Below are positions 43,523-54,912 of a stretch of 64,000 nt of DNA, piece by piece. Source of the DNA: Penicillium oxalicum (lineage: Eukaryota; Ascomycota; Eurotiomycetes; Eurotiales; Aspergillaceae). The stretch is taken from positions 1,054,001 to 1,118,000 of the forward strand of contig NC_064657.1 in the NCBI RefSeq assembly GCF_001723175.1, in the 5' to 3' direction. The notes beneath the pieces are model-generated. The model saw only the letters and a list, made by a program, of their open reading frames with translations. It was not told the origin of the DNA and made no database searches. Position 1 is the stretch's first letter. Each line of letters opens with the position of its first letter. Made by a program: the position numbers and the translations under genes.

Positions 43523-44145
43523 GACTGTGTAATCGGGGGTGCTCTAGAACGATGGACCCATGTCGCGTGCGTGCAAATGGGTGGGTATTGTTTTAAAAGG
43601 CAAACGAAAAAAAGGGTGGATCAATACAAATTCTCGGAGGCGACTGGAATGAGGCCGGCTCTCCGCGGCGATTTACGTAAGTGTGCATCAAGTAGCTCAG
43701 TGACCCCCGATATTTCAGGCTAGCAAGGCAGCCTTCCACCGCCTCGACGATTCAGGGACGGGTAAACAAAGAGTCAGGTGACTGCTTGGATGGACCTCGG
43801 CATTCTTAATTAGTCGATACAAATTCAACCTCATCACCGCTTGGATACTGGTGGATGTCAGGCTGATTGGGTGAGAAATATGTGCAGCAGAGTACATTGA
43901 ATATGTAAGAAGGAAGACAATTCATGTAAATTAAACAACTAGCTGTGCGTAAGCTCTCACCAAACCATGTAGCCATGATGGACTTGTTCAGTGTCCCAGG
44001 CGCCCGCTGGTGCCAGGCGGAGTCAGGTGTCAGGCGTGGAGCAAAAGGGACCACCGCACGTGTGCCCACATTTAATGGACGCCTTCCCCTCGTTCTGATT
44101 CTCCGCATTCGCTATTGATCGATTCATCCTCCCAACATCCGATCA
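43523..44145. promoter_or_regulatory. Divergent promoter between mitochondrial carrier and carnitine gene
   Basis: 623 bp serving both genes. One CCTCGG core (43795-43800) matches the FarA/FarB fatty-acid response motif. A single six-base match has little weight. Confidence 0.4.
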
Positions 44146-45708
44146 ATGCGTCCCGCTTCCCTTGCTGTCGCGCGCAGAATCTCGCGGGGCCTGACGGGCC
44201 CTGCGCGGCGACACTTTGTCGCATCGCCTAGGTCCATGCTGGCCGAAGACGATGCTATGACCCGTCTCACCAGCAATGCGGTTCTGTTCGACGCGATCAA
44301 AAATGGTCGCTTGGTGGAGCGGGATGGCAAGCCGGTGACAATTTCTCACACGAAACGCGCTGCTGCTGAGGGGCGCCCCGCACGCTCTGTGCAAATCGAG
44401 GTGACCAAACCCGCCGAGGCCTATCTGCAGGCCGACAGGTTGGTCCTGTACAGCACAGAGCATGGTCGTGTGGTGCTTCCATTCCATTACCTGCGCGATC
44501 TGTGCAAGTGCCCCAAATGTGTGGATCCACACTCGAAACAACGGTCCTTCCGCACCAACGACATCCCCCGAGACGTATATCCGCGCGTGGTGCGGTGGGA
44601 CGGCACACATGTGGAACTGGAATGGGCCAACGACATTGCCGGCTATGCAAAGGATCACACTTCTCGCTGGCACATTGAGTATCTCAAGAATCCGGTCCTG
44701 GATCCCCACGAGCAAAAATCCCCCAACATGCGGCCTCTTCGATGGACCAACAACTTGATGAAGCGACTGCAACACTGGGTGTCATACGAGGATTACATGA
44801 ACAATGAGGAGAAGTTCGCGGCAGCCATGCGTAATCTCTCCCGCCTGGGCTTGATCTTTGTCAAAGACATCCCGGATTCGCGAGAGATGGTCGCCAAGAT
44901 CGCAACCCGGATGGGTCCTTTGCGCAACACCTTTTACGGCGAGACGTGGGACGTCAAGACCGTGCCGCAGGCCAAGAACGTCGCTTACACGAACCAGTTC
45001 CTGGGCTTCCACATGGATCTCATGTACATGAACGAACCCCCCGGGTACCAACTGCTCCATTGTCTTGAGAACTCGTGCGATGGAGGTGAATCTCTCTTTG
45101 CGGATTCGTTCCGAGCCGCCAAGATCATGGAAGCTGAGTTCCCGGCTGAATTCAAGTCTCTGTGTCGCCGACACCTCGGCTACGAGTACAACCATGAGGA
45201 ACACAAGTACCATAACACCCGTCCCGTGTTCCAGCTTGACCCCAAGACCAAAGAGTTGCGCTATATCAACTACTCGCCCCCCTTCCAGTCAGCTCTTCCC
45301 GAATACGAAGGCAAGAAGGGACCGGGCAACAGCGGGTTTGGTGATCTCAAGCGGGCCTTGACTCACTTCACCAAGCTCATTGAGAGCTCGCATGCGGTTT
45401 TCCAGCTCAAGCTGAACCCGGGCGAGTGTGTCATCTTCAACAACCGACGTGTGGTTCACGCCCGTAATCAGTTCAATACCAGTACTGGCTCCCGATGGCT
45501 GGCTGGCGCGTATGTGGACGAGGATGCGTTGTTGTCGCGTTATGCAGTGTGCGGCGCAAAAAAGCCTCTCGCATGGAGAGCGGCCGATCCATTCAACGGG
45601 CTGCGTGAAGTCCGGAAAGAAATTGCTGGGACTACAGCGAACGAGGCCAAAGCTGCACTTGCCGAGGCTCGTCGGCAAGAAAAGCAAAGCACCGTTGCAG
45701 AGTCTTGA
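44146..45708 (+). CDS. Gamma-butyrobetaine dioxygenase (carnitine biosynthesis)
   Basis: A single-exon protein of 520 residues. The first about 30 residues are Arg/Ala/Ser-rich without acids (MRPASLAVARRISRGLTG), a likely mitochondrial presequence. Next is the N-terminal zinc domain of the family (C120, C122, C125, H129 in LCKCPKCVDPH). The TauD-like double-stranded beta-helix follows, with iron ligands H289-x-D291 (FLGFHMDLMYM) and distal H438 (RRVVHARNQF). The enzyme hydroxylates gamma-butyrobetaine to L-carnitine using 2-oxoglutarate, O2 and Fe(II). The related trimethyllysine dioxygenase has the same fold, so the choice between the two is by overall resemblance. Carnitine is used for acetyl/acyl transfer between organelles, consistent with a mitochondrial neighbour. 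Confidence 0.88.
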   Translation: MRPASLAVARRISRGLTGPARRHFVASPRSMLAEDDAMTRLTSNAVLFDAIKNGRLVERDGKPVTISHTKRAAAEGRPARSVQIEVTKPAEAYLQADRLVLYSTEHGRVVLPFHYLRDLCKCPKCVDPHSKQRSFRTNDIPRDVYPRVVRWDGTHVELEWANDIAGYAKDHTSRWHIEYLKNPVLDPHEQKSPNMRPLRWTNNLMKRLQHWVSYEDYMNNEEKFAAAMRNLSRLGLIFVKDIPDSREMVAKIATRMGPLRNTFYGETWDVKTVPQAKNVAYTNQFLGFHMDLMYMNEPPGYQLLHCLENSCDGGESLFADSFRAAKIMEAEFPAEFKSLCRRHLGYEYNHEEHKYHNTRPVFQLDPKTKELRYINYSPPFQSALPEYEGKKGPGNSGFGDLKRALTHFTKLIESSHAVFQLKLNPGECVIFNNRRVVHARNQFNTSTGSRWLAGAYVDEDALLSRYAVCGAKKPLAWRAADPFNGLREVRKEIAGTTANEAKAALAEARRQEKQSTVAES

Positions 45709-46226
45709 AATTTTCCTGGCCCATGAGAATTCCGATACCGCTTTGCTTGGGTCGAATGGGGGATTTCACCGTGATGAAGACCAGAATTTTCGAGCTGGGC
45801 GTGGGAAGTTGAGGGGACTGGTCTGATGACGTGGTGTTTTTCACGTGGTCGAGGGCCACACTATTACTCTGCATTTGAAGCGCTTTTTTCAAGATAGCGT
45901 TGTGTTTCACCGGTGACAGCCTGTGGCAGGTCGACTACTCTTTCCGTGTAAAGAACAAGACAACCAGTCAAATTTTGCATATATTACAATTCAATCACAT
46001 AAACAAACATGGAGACATGAATCACCTCTAATGAAACGTGTTCGAAACGAGGGGAAATCCAAGATGAGAGGAAACGTGATGCAGATAGTTTAAAATTAAA
46101 AGATTTCTTCAACTTTGATTGACAGCCAATTCCATCATAAAAATTTCCAGCCGGTTCCTTTTTTTAAATCATCCGCCGGGGTCCATTCGATACTCTATTA
46201 TATAGGTCTGCATTGCAGATGCGCAT
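45709..46226. other. Convergent 3' spacer
   Basis: 518 bp between two convergent stops, AT-rich in the right half. No gene or repeat seen. Confidence 0.6.
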
Positions 46227-47157
46227 CTAAGCCTGCTTGTTGACTGAGTACTGGTCAAAGAAACCGGGGTCATTCTCAATCTCATCACGGACCTAAAATG
46301 GACGAGAGTCAGTAAATCATGCCTGACGCAGATATCAAGAGTCGTTCCTTCATCCTCGGAAAAGGGAAGATCAAACTTACAATGTCCAGTCCACCAACCA
46401 ATTCACCACCCACCCACAGCTGTGGGAAGGTAGGCCAGTCGGCATATTCCTTCAGACCCTGACGAACATCCTCGTCGGCGAGAATGTTGAAAAAGCCATA
46501 CTTGACGCTGCGCTCACGCAGAATACCCACCAGCTGTCGGCTGAAACCGCACTGAGGCGAGCTGGGTGTGCCCTTCATAAACAGCATCACGGGAGCGGCC
46601 TTGACGAGTTGGTCCAGACGAGCCCACAGTGCCTCCTTCGACTGCTCGGGTGTCAGAGCAGGGGCCGCTGACACGTCAATCGCGTTGGCAGCAGGCTCGG
46701 GTGCCCGAGCAGATGCAGCAGGGGGCTGGGTAGCAATCTCAGGTCCATTCTCCCGCGGTGTGGCCGCAAGAGGGGCGGGCAGACTAGCCTTTGCGCCGTC
46801 CACGGGGACGGAGCCGCCGGCATGGCGTTCAATCGCATTGCGGACCTTGACAGCGTCGCTCCCGCTGATATCCTCCAAGCGTTGGCCGCCGCGCATCAAG
46901 ACGACAAATGGCACCGCTGTCACATCAAGCTCTTCGGAAATATCGGGCAACTCCTCCGCATTGATGCTGACAAACGAGATAACGGGCGGAGAGGCGGCGG
47001 GGTACTGGCCGGCGATGGCCTCAAGCACAGCGCGCATCTGTGTGCAGGGTGCCGCCCATGGTGTGTGAAAGTAGAGGACAAGCAGTGCCGACGGCGACAG
47101 TGAGGCCAGGTGAGATGTGAATTCGGCCTCCGAGGTGATCTCAGTAAAAGCCGACAT
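46227..47157 (-). CDS. grxD: Monothiol glutaredoxin with thioredoxin domain (Grx3/4, GrxD type)
   Basis: Two exons (46381-47157, 46227-46292) give 280 residues. The N-terminal thioredoxin-like domain has WAAPC (34-38), where the first Cys of the usual WCGPC is Ala, as is normal for this subfamily, so it is not a disulfide reductase. An Ala/Pro-rich linker follows. The glutaredoxin domain has the monothiol site CGFS starting at C203, WPTFPQLWV and GGLDIV. The end VRDEIENDP comes from exon 2. Family members bind a [2Fe-2S] cluster with glutathione in the cytosol and nucleus and pass iron status to transcription factors (HapX, SreA in Aspergillus). An exact SreA-type motif lies in the promoter (47400-47408). 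Confidence 0.92.
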
Positions 47158-48173
47158 GATGTGGTGGGGGAGGGCGACCGAGGGGTTTCCCGAAATCGGC
47201 GAGGGGAATCGTATGGAGGAGAGCGTCGGCGGGAATTGATGACAAGATATGAAAGTTGCGCTGTCGAAGGTCTTTGTATGGCTTTGAACAAGACCTGCCG
47301 TTATGAGTCAAGACGAATGCAAGAAGTTGGTGAGGGAAGAATTGATCAGGCTGGCGATTGATGGCGTGACGTGACGGCGAATTTTCCGGCGATCGACCGT
47401 TATCAGATCGTTCGGCTGGATTTGCCCACATTTTTGATCACGTAAGACTTTTTGACGGGCCATTCGCGGGTAGAACATTCTACTGCGCACGACTTTTTAA
47501 GGCTTCGAAGACTGGGGGATTTGGTGGGTTAAAATTTGGTCTGCAAGGAACACCTTCATAGATTTCAGCTCCTTTTGCAGAGTTTGATCTATCTCAGGAA
47601 AGACTTCCCTGACTGAATTCAAGCGTGGTTTGAATCTAGAACATCGCCCAGGTGAAACCACGTTGGAGACGATATCAGCATCTATTGCCATGATATCATA
47701 TAGAATATCGAGTCTAGACACTTTAAGTATAAAGGATCAGGTGTCTCCCATCAAGCCCTGTATAGTTATCTGGGGGTCTTTTTTGACAGGATTGAGATCA
47801 ATTCCCGTATGGCCAGCGCGTGTGCAGGGGAGGTAAAAGAATCAGATAAACTTTGTGGCGACCTGTGCAAGAAAGCGGATACTTTTTGCGTCGAACCCCA
47901 TCGGTGGCCAGATTGTCAGAAACATTGATTCGATTTTATTTTCGACATATTCTGGAATATCTTTATCAAGACGATTCCGTCCTAAAGCGCACAGTTACTT
48001 TGGCAAAGAAGGGCATTCATCGCCTATGAATGGCAGTCGAAAGCGGCGGGGCGGTCCTCTTGGCCTCATGGAGGAGGTCCTTATCAGCACGTGATCTATG
48101 GCTTAATTTTGCCCAGGAACGAGCGCGGAATTAAATTGGGCGGCACATCATCAATTTCAGTCAACAATTGGAG
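47158..48173. other. Divergent promoter region, glutaredoxin / RNA exonuclease
   Basis: About 1 kb. Apart from the iron motif there is an ATTGG (CCAAT on the minus strand) near 48134, close to the exonuclease start. Open frames are short and unremarkable. Confidence 0.5.
47400..47408 (-). promoter_or_regulatory. SreA-type iron-regulatory motif (ATCTGATAA)
   Basis: The minus strand reads ATCTGATAA, an exact match to the ATCWGATAA consensus of the fungal iron repressor SreA. It lies 243 bp upstream of the glutaredoxin ATG and in the same orientation. A nine-base match is unlikely by chance in a 1 kb spacer. Confidence 0.55.
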
Positions 48174-50351
48174 ATGGGTCGTCATAATAAGCGCAAGCGT
48201 GAGGATGATGACTCCGATCCAGTCACCGATACTAACACGAACGGCTTCGGTGTTGCAGAGACCCTGTCCCGCTTGAATGCTCCGCCGTCGTCCACCGTGG
48301 ATGAGAACATTGTTAACACGCCGAAAAGTCTCAAGGACGGACAAAAGCCCAGCACGAAAAGGAAACGGGTGGATGGAGAAAAGACCAAATACCCGGACCT
48401 GACGTATGTGCAGGGCACTTTGAAGTCCTCGATCAGAATCTCCGATCTCCAGGGCCTGCTCCTCTACTGCTTTGCCGATGGAATCGCGCCGCAATGGATT
48501 TCCATCAAGCACTCCGGACACATGCGAAAGGTGGTAGTCTTGATGGTACCAGGACTCGAGATTGGCATGTTTGATGGCACAATTCCACTGGGTCCCGATG
48601 GGAGTTCCCAGGAGGAGGCAAAGGAGGACTCGGACATGGCTGCAGCCGAGGAAACCTCTGACGATCGAAATAACGTCGATTTCGAGCGCTGGAAGCAGGG
48701 TCTTCCCCTCGAGGATCGTTCATCCCGTTTTAGTCCCCGTGAATTGGAAGCGGCTTCTCTTCCTGACCCATTGCGTCCCTTGGCCAACATGTTTCCGCAC
48801 GTCTGGCCCGTCAAAGCCCCCGGTGATGCCAAGTACAACAAGGTGCACTCTCCGCTTCAAGCAATACTTCTTTCGTCGCTCCCGAAATCTAAAGAGAGTG
48901 GTGGTAGCGGGAAAGGTGCTCGGCCCTCCAAGGTCGATAAAGGGTTTGTGCCCAAGCGCACCCCAATCACAAGATTCATCAGCAACATGGAGGAGTTGCG
49001 AGAGAACGACTATGTCTTGCATCCTGCGTTCTTCCTCTCCGACGAGGATAAGGAGGCTCAGCTCTCCATTCGTCACCAGACCGAGCAGTCGACACAACAC
49101 GGATGGGTGGATACCGAGGTACCTTCGCTTGAAGCGGGTGAGGTGCCGGAGAGTGAGATTGAGAGTGGTAGCATGACCGCGGGCCGGAATGTGCTGTCTC
49201 TTGATTGTGAAATGTGCCTGACAGAAGGCGGGCAGTCCGAGTTGACTCGTATCAGCATGGTCGGCTGGGATGGCGAAGTCGTTTTGGATGAACTGGTCAA
49301 ACCTACGAAACCCATCATCGATTATCTCACCCGTTACTCTGGTATCACCAAGGAGATGCTCGACCCAGTCACTACGACGCTGGCAGACATTCAGACCAAA
49401 TTGTTGACTCTCTTGACCCCACGCACCATCTTGGTCGGACATTCCCTCAACTCCGATCTTACCGCCCTCAAGATCACGCATCCGTTCATCGTCGATACCG
49501 CTCACATCTATCCGCATCCGCGTGGTCCTCCACTCAAATGCAGTCTGAAATGGCTCACTCAAAAATATCTGCATAAAGAAATCCAGAAAGGCACCACTGG
49601 TCACGACTCGGTGGAAGATGCCCGGGCCGTGCTGGAGCTGGTCAAATTGAAATGTGAGAAAGGCGAGCTCTGGGGCACGAGTGAAGCGTCCAACGAAAGT
49701 ATCTTCCGACGCCTCGGTCGATCGACCAAGAACGGCAGGACCACTGCCCCTGGAGAGGGACGAACCGGTGCCGTGGTGGACTGGGGCAATCCCGAACGTG
49801 GCTTTGGATCTCAAGCCACCGTTTCCATTGGGTGTTGCAACGACGAGGACGTGGTGAAGGGGGTTGCCTCCGTTGTCAAAGGCGACGAGTCTAATCCCAC
49901 CATTCCAGGCGGGGGTGTTGATTTTACGTGGGCGCGCCTGCGCAACCTTGAGATGACTCGAGGCTGGTGCACTCGCATGCCCGATGCGAACAATGCGAAT
50001 GAGTCGACGACCCTCGTGCCCCCTCCGGAGGACACGACCCCGACCACAGGCACGTCCGAGTCTGTGACGGATCCCACCACTCTCGCCGACTCGGTTCGCC
50101 AAACCGTTGCGGATATCTCCCGCATCTATGAGTCCTTACCCCCATGTACCTTGTTCATTGTCTACTCTGGCACCGGCGACCCGCGGGAAGTTGGTCGACT
50201 GCAAAATATGCACCGCAAGTACCGCGAGGAATTCAATGCCCGAAAACCGTGGGATGAATTGAGTGTAAAGTGGACGGATACAGAGGAGCAAGCGCTGAAA
50301 AAGGCCTGTGAGCGCGCTCGGGAGGGTTGCGGATTCATGTGTGTCAAATAG
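48174..50351 (+). CDS. rex1: Rex1-like RNA exonuclease (DEDDh)
   Basis: A single-exon protein of 725 residues from the ATG at 48174; two more in-frame codons upstream begin with TTG. A basic N-terminus (GRHNKRKRED, later KPSTKRKRVDGEK) suggests nuclear targeting. The catalytic domain shows the DEDDh exonuclease signature: D344 and E346 in SLDCEMC, D428 in GHSLNSDL, H477 and D482 in GHDSVEDA. LEVVKL-like helices follow the domain. The family trims the 3' ends of 5S rRNA, 5.8S rRNA and tRNA precursors. The N-terminal 340 residues and the C-terminal 200 residues are fungus-specific. Rexo1/Rnh70-like proteins share the domain, so assignment to Rex1 itself rather than Rex3/4 rests on length and layout. 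Confidence 0.88.
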   Translation: MGRHNKRKREDDDSDPVTDTNTNGFGVAETLSRLNAPPSSTVDENIVNTPKSLKDGQKPSTKRKRVDGEKTKYPDLTYVQGTLKSSIRISDLQGLLLYCFADGIAPQWISIKHSGHMRKVVVLMVPGLEIGMFDGTIPLGPDGSSQEEAKEDSDMAAAEETSDDRNNVDFERWKQGLPLEDRSSRFSPRELEAASLPDPLRPLANMFPHVWPVKAPGDAKYNKVHSPLQAILLSSLPKSKESGGSGKGARPSKVDKGFVPKRTPITRFISNMEELRENDYVLHPAFFLSDEDKEAQLSIRHQTEQSTQHGWVDTEVPSLEAGEVPESEIESGSMTAGRNVLSLDCEMCLTEGGQSELTRISMVGWDGEVVLDELVKPTKPIIDYLTRYSGITKEMLDPVTTTLADIQTKLLTLLTPRTILVGHSLNSDLTALKITHPFIVDTAHIYPHPRGPPLKCSLKWLTQKYLHKEIQKGTTGHDSVEDARAVLELVKLKCEKGELWGTSEASNESIFRRLGRSTKNGRTTAPGEGRTGAVVDWGNPERGFGSQATVSIGCCNDEDVVKGVASVVKGDESNPTIPGGGVDFTWARLRNLEMTRGWCTRMPDANNANESTTLVPPPEDTTPTTGTSESVTDPTTLADSVRQTVADISRIYESLPPCTLFIVYSGTGDPREVGRLQNMHRKYREEFNARKPWDELSVKWTDTEEQALKKACERAREGCGFMCVK

Positions 50352-51365
50352 AGAGCCATTGGGTCAGAATTCTGTATGATACCCCTCGCATGACCAAAAT
50401 TGAATGGGCGGCAATATTATCTCGTCCATTTTGTTCGATTCAGGAATTGTCCACTGGAAGCTTGTACTCAATACGGATCAAAGTATGTCTTGTCATCGAC
50501 CCGTGATTCAGCTTCCGTCACTCCGTGTCCACAAAGACCTCCTGCGTTGTTCTATTTTCTAGAGATCGCAAGAACCATTCCCCTTTAAACGATAGTTGGA
50601 AAGCGTGGAGGCAACAAGCCTTGTCAACACCACTGATCTGCCACACACCAAACTATCATGCATATTCTTTCTGCGTCATGCTCACGCAACAGCCCAGGAT
50701 GTAGACATCTTCCCCCATCGCCCCGATATCCCGATCTTCCGGGGCCCATCACAGGCCGGAGAGTCTACCAAAAAGAAAGCCCATAGAAACGCCGATAAAT
50801 TCCTATACAGACTGCGCACGCGTGAGCTGGAATAAAAAGCTGCTGACATCGTTGACAGACCAGCACCAGCAACGACCAACCCGGTGTCTCCAAGGCAATT
50901 GCGGTCTCCGGTCTCGGAGGATCAGATCTCAACTTCGATTTCTCACACCCGCCACTGAAATCGTCCGGCATCATCCCTGCCAGGCTGAACGAGCGTCAAG
51001 TGGATACTGTCCACTCGGTCTGCGGGCAGTGGAGCAGTTTCAATTGTTTGCCGCCAATCGATCCATGGCTGACCCTCGCTGACCGACATGCTGTCTTCTC
51101 GAAGGGAAATCATTCCCCGCGTGGAAGCTTACATCTTGTCAAGTGAAGGGCGTGGCTGCACGGCACCTCGAGTGCATGTTGGAGAGCTGGTTTTTTTTCT
51201 CTTTTTTTTTTTGGAACCTCCGACTCTCTTGGATTGGTTTCATCTGACTCATATGAACTTGTATTGGAGACGAAGGGAATTTCTTTTATCATCTTGCTTG
51301 TGCTTCTTATTGTCTCTTTCTCTGGAGGATAGTTCCCCTTTTTTGTCATATCATCTGAATCCATC
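50352..51365. other. Intergenic, promoter of the MCT-like transporter
   Basis: 1 kb with T-tracts (51190-51212) typical of fungal leaders. No gene, RNA or repeat recognised. Confidence 0.5.
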
Positions 51366-52989
51366 ATGAGTGATACTTCAATTCGTGCCCCTTCCGCCAT
51401 GGAATCCTTTGAATTGTCAAGCCGACTAAATAATTCTGCCGAAACGAGCGAAATGAATCTGCCGCCAGTGGATCGCGGCAAGAGAGCGTGGCTTTTCTTA
51501 GCGGCTTGTTTCATGATTGAGGCGCTCATCTGGGGTTCGTAACAGACCATCATCCATTCAAATCAAGACTCTCTGAGTGTAACTACCGCATGCATACTAA
51601 TTCAGGACTCCCTTCCCTCCCCCCGTCATTCAGGGTTCACATTCTCGTTCGGGATCTTCCAGGATTACTACAGTGCTCATGAACCGTTCAAAAGCTCCGG
51701 GGACATTGCAGTGGTGGGCACTTGTGCCATGGTATGTCAATGTCTCGAAATCACAGGCTTTGGCCAACGTCGCTGTCATTGTGGGCAACGGGCGTCGGGC
51801 GTCGGGATGGCTAATTTCTCGACATTAGGGAATCTCGTACATGTTACTTCCAGTCGCGTTTATTCTTCTACAGGCGCTTCCGCAGATCAAGTTATGGGCG
51901 GCACCCATCGGGTTCGTGATCATGTGCCTGGCGCTCTCGCTGAGTTCGTTTGCAACCAGCACGTCGCAGTTGATTGTCTCGCAGGGAGTCGCCTATGGAA
52001 TCGGTGCCAGCTTGGCTTATGCACCCACGATTGTCTTTATGGATGATTGGTTCGTTCAGAGAAGGGGCTTGGCTTTTGGAATTATGTGGGTGAGTACTTC
52101 AACTATCACCTAATGCAGATGCGGATTGGACTAGAAGGTGGAAACCCATCTATCGATTGACTAACCAGTGCATTGTCACGCTATCTAGGCCGGCACGGGG
52201 ATTTCCGGGGTAATTCTGCCTGTCGTGCTTCAATGGATGCTGAATAGCTTTGGACCCAAGACAACGCTCCGCGCTTGGTCGGTTATCTTGATGCTCCTGG
52301 GAGGCCCACTGCTTTACTTTGTTCGACCGCGTCTGCCCATCTCGCGAACATCGCGGACTAGACCCTTTGACTTCAAATTTCTGCGAGACTCGGCGTTCAT
52401 CGTCTATCAAACGGGCAATATCCTCGAGGCCATTGGCTATTTCCTTCCAACCATTTATCTGCCATCGTTTGCCCGCAGTCTCGGCGCCAGCGGCATCCAG
52501 TCATCCCTCACCGTCATCCTCTTCAATCTGGCCTCTGTGTTCGGCTGCATCATCATGGGCTCTCTGGTCGATCGGTACCACGCGACAACCTGTATTTTTG
52601 GCTCGACCGCCGGCAGTACCATTGCCGTCTTCTGCATCTGGGGCCTTGCCGACTCCTTGGCCCTCTTGTACCTCTTTTGCATCATGTATGGTCTGTTCGC
52701 TGGGTCATTTTCGTCGACGTGGCCGGCCATTGTCATTGAGATCAAGAAACGAAGTGCCTTTGCGGATGCAAGTATTGTCTTTGGTTTCCTGTCAACCGGT
52801 CGGGGAATCGGTAATATTGCAAGTGGTCCCTTGAGTGAAGCCTTGCTCAAAGGTTCCTCGTGGCAAGGGCTGGCGGCCAAGGCATACGGATCGGGCTTTG
52901 GACCTCTTATTGTCTTCACGGGAATCTCGGCGTTACTGGGAGGTCTGGGCGTTGCTGCAAGATCCTCGAGGATCTCTCCGGCTCACTGA
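51366..52989 (+). CDS. MFS transporter, monocarboxylate-porter-like
   Basis: Four exons (51366-51534, 51634-51731, 51829-52089, 52189-52989) give 442 residues, the usual size for the fungal MCT group. The first donor is GTTCGT, weaker than the others, but the join restores WGFTFSFGIFQDYYS, a typical first-helix motif of this family. Further family features are VVGTCAMGISYMLLP, QGVAYGIGASLAYAP, FVQRRGLAFGI followed by AGTGISGVILP, and GSLVDRY. A short cytosolic N-terminus (about 40 residues) precedes twelve predicted helices. Members import or export monocarboxylates or other small acids, and some travel with secondary-metabolite clusters. The neighbours here do not indicate a cluster. The substrate is unknown. 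Confidence 0.87.
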
Positions 52990-53236
52990 TCGTACGCCTT
53001 TCAGCACCAGATGCCTTGCCTTTTGGCAAGTCATCGGGCACGGTCGCAACCGTTGTACGTCCAGACAATCTGATGAACTGGCATCTACCTTCCACTTGTC
53101 AGAATTAAAACTCGAAGATCTTGTAGACGACAAGAAATAAGGAAGCCATTTCAAAAGTAGGCAGAATGAGACAGCCTTAAATCACGGGCCGTTTTGTAAA
53201 AATTTCGAGCCCAGTGTGACGGTCAGGACTGGAATC

Positions 53237-54912
53237 TCATCGGGATCCATCGGTCTCCATTTCTTCCTCCTGCTCCATAACTCTTCGAATTTGGGCATCC
53301 CGTGCCGCGATCTTCGCCTTCCGTTTCTCTTCCTCAAACTGCCGGGCCGCATCAGTCATCCTTGCTGCCTCCTGGATGGATTCAGTCGAAGCAGATGGTT
53401 GTGTCTTGTCCTTTGCTTGAGGGACATCCTGACCTGTCTCTTGAGACAAGGCCGGATCCAAATTCAGGGTCGAAGATTCCGTGACTTCATTCTGCGCAGT
53501 TGTGTTCAGCCCAAACGATTGGGAACGTGTACTCCGTCGCAGCCGTCGCCTTTTCGCAGTCGGTGGTTCTGGACTGGCAGGAGCCAAGGGTACCTGTGTT
53601 GAGGTTTCGGATCCCGCCAGCACTGCTGGCGCGGGCGCGGGCGAGGGTTCTGCGTCTTTTTGAGGGCCGTTCGACTTTCGCGGCCGACCAACTTTTCTAG
53701 AACCGCCGAGCGCCGTATCCTCCTTTTGAGGGTTGAGTCGCTGCCGTTTCGGTCCACTTGGTTGTGGTTGGCGGTTGACGGTTTTTTCACTTGTCTGGTT
53801 GATTTCATATTGGATTTGAGACTGCGCCGGCCTGGACGGAAGCTGTCGTCCCACAGGTAGAGCCGAGACTCGGCTGTTGCCATCTGGCAGATTGTCCAGC
53901 GTCAAATCGTCAGCCATGTCGTCTTCGTCGAAGGAGTCTGCCACTGTAGGTGCGCGACCCGCCGTAAATGCGTCTGGCCATGCGCGCTTCTTGCCGGCTT
54001 GAAGCAGACCAGGACTTTGGACCTCTGTCAACTGATCTGGGACATCAACTTGAGGGGCAGGGCTCTTTATCCGGTATTCTTCCATCATTCGATTCTTCAG
54101 TTTTAGGGTCTCCATCTCCAGTTTCATCTTCTCGTTTTCCTCTGATTTGCATTTCAGTTCCTTGAGAACGGTCGCTATCATGTCGAATCCTGGCCCTTTC
54201 ATTCTATCGTTGTCAATTAAATTTCGGCTCGGGGCATTCAATTCTAGTCGGAGTGATGTGAACGAATGTTTCAAATCGGCCATGGTATCGTGTAAGGTGT
54301 TCACCGAATTTGAGATCTGGTCTATGCTCCGATTGTGGTGTTGCATCTGCCGATGCATCGATGGTTCCATGGAGACCATATCTTGCGAGCTTGTAGGGAC
54401 CAGAGCATTCTCGTCCATCGGTTGAACAGATTGGCGGAAAGGTTCAGCCGCCGACCGGGGCTGGAATAATTTGTCGAGAGCGCCGTCTTTGAATAACGGC
54501 TCAGCCGTCCGCATGGTAACAATGTCTCTGAACGACACTTTTGACATCTTCCAGAGAACATGGGGGCTAGCGCAGCGAATTAGCTTCGGGTACACAGCGA
54601 GTTGTAAACAGGGGAGAGTTGTCATTCGTACCCATCATCCAGTCCGCAGAGGACAGCCAATTTCTGCTGGCATAGTTTACATGATACCTCCTGTGCAAAC
54701 CGGCCACGAAGCATGCTCATCTCCGAAGTTTGGGGAATATGCTTTTGTTCCTGTGCAACCGAGATTCGCTGCAAGTTGACACTCAGCCATGCCGTTGGGA
54801 CGGCGTAAACGCTGGAGAGCTTGCCCCACTCATTCTCTAGCACAGCCAGCGAGCTAGAGCATCTGAGACATTGACAGAGAACTGCCGGTCGTTCCAGCGA
54901 GCTCAGATCCAT
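53237..54912 (-). CDS. Mis18-like centromere protein with long charged tail and AT-hook
   Basis: Two exons (54632-54912 and 53237-54566) give 536 residues. The first about 110 residues form a Yippee/Mis18-type domain with two CxxC zinc knuckles (C15-x2-C18 and C78-x2-C81). It ends LDDGPHVLWKMSKVSFRDI, which is restored exactly by splicing. A coiled-coil region follows (about 170-250, e.g. ATVLKELKCKSEENEKM). Then comes a long disordered tail with KRAWPDAF, an AT-hook-like core (GRPRKSN), basic patches (KRRRLRRSTRS) and a final Glu/Lys/Arg-rich helix. Mis18 proteins prime centromeres for CENP-A deposition. The domain assignment is by the paired CxxC pattern and the tail motif, so a generic Yippee-like protein remains possible. 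Confidence 0.75.

Noticed and set aside
43795..43800. FarA/FarB motif as proof of fatty-acid control
   Set aside because: A single six-base match in 623 bp is expected by chance about a third of the time.
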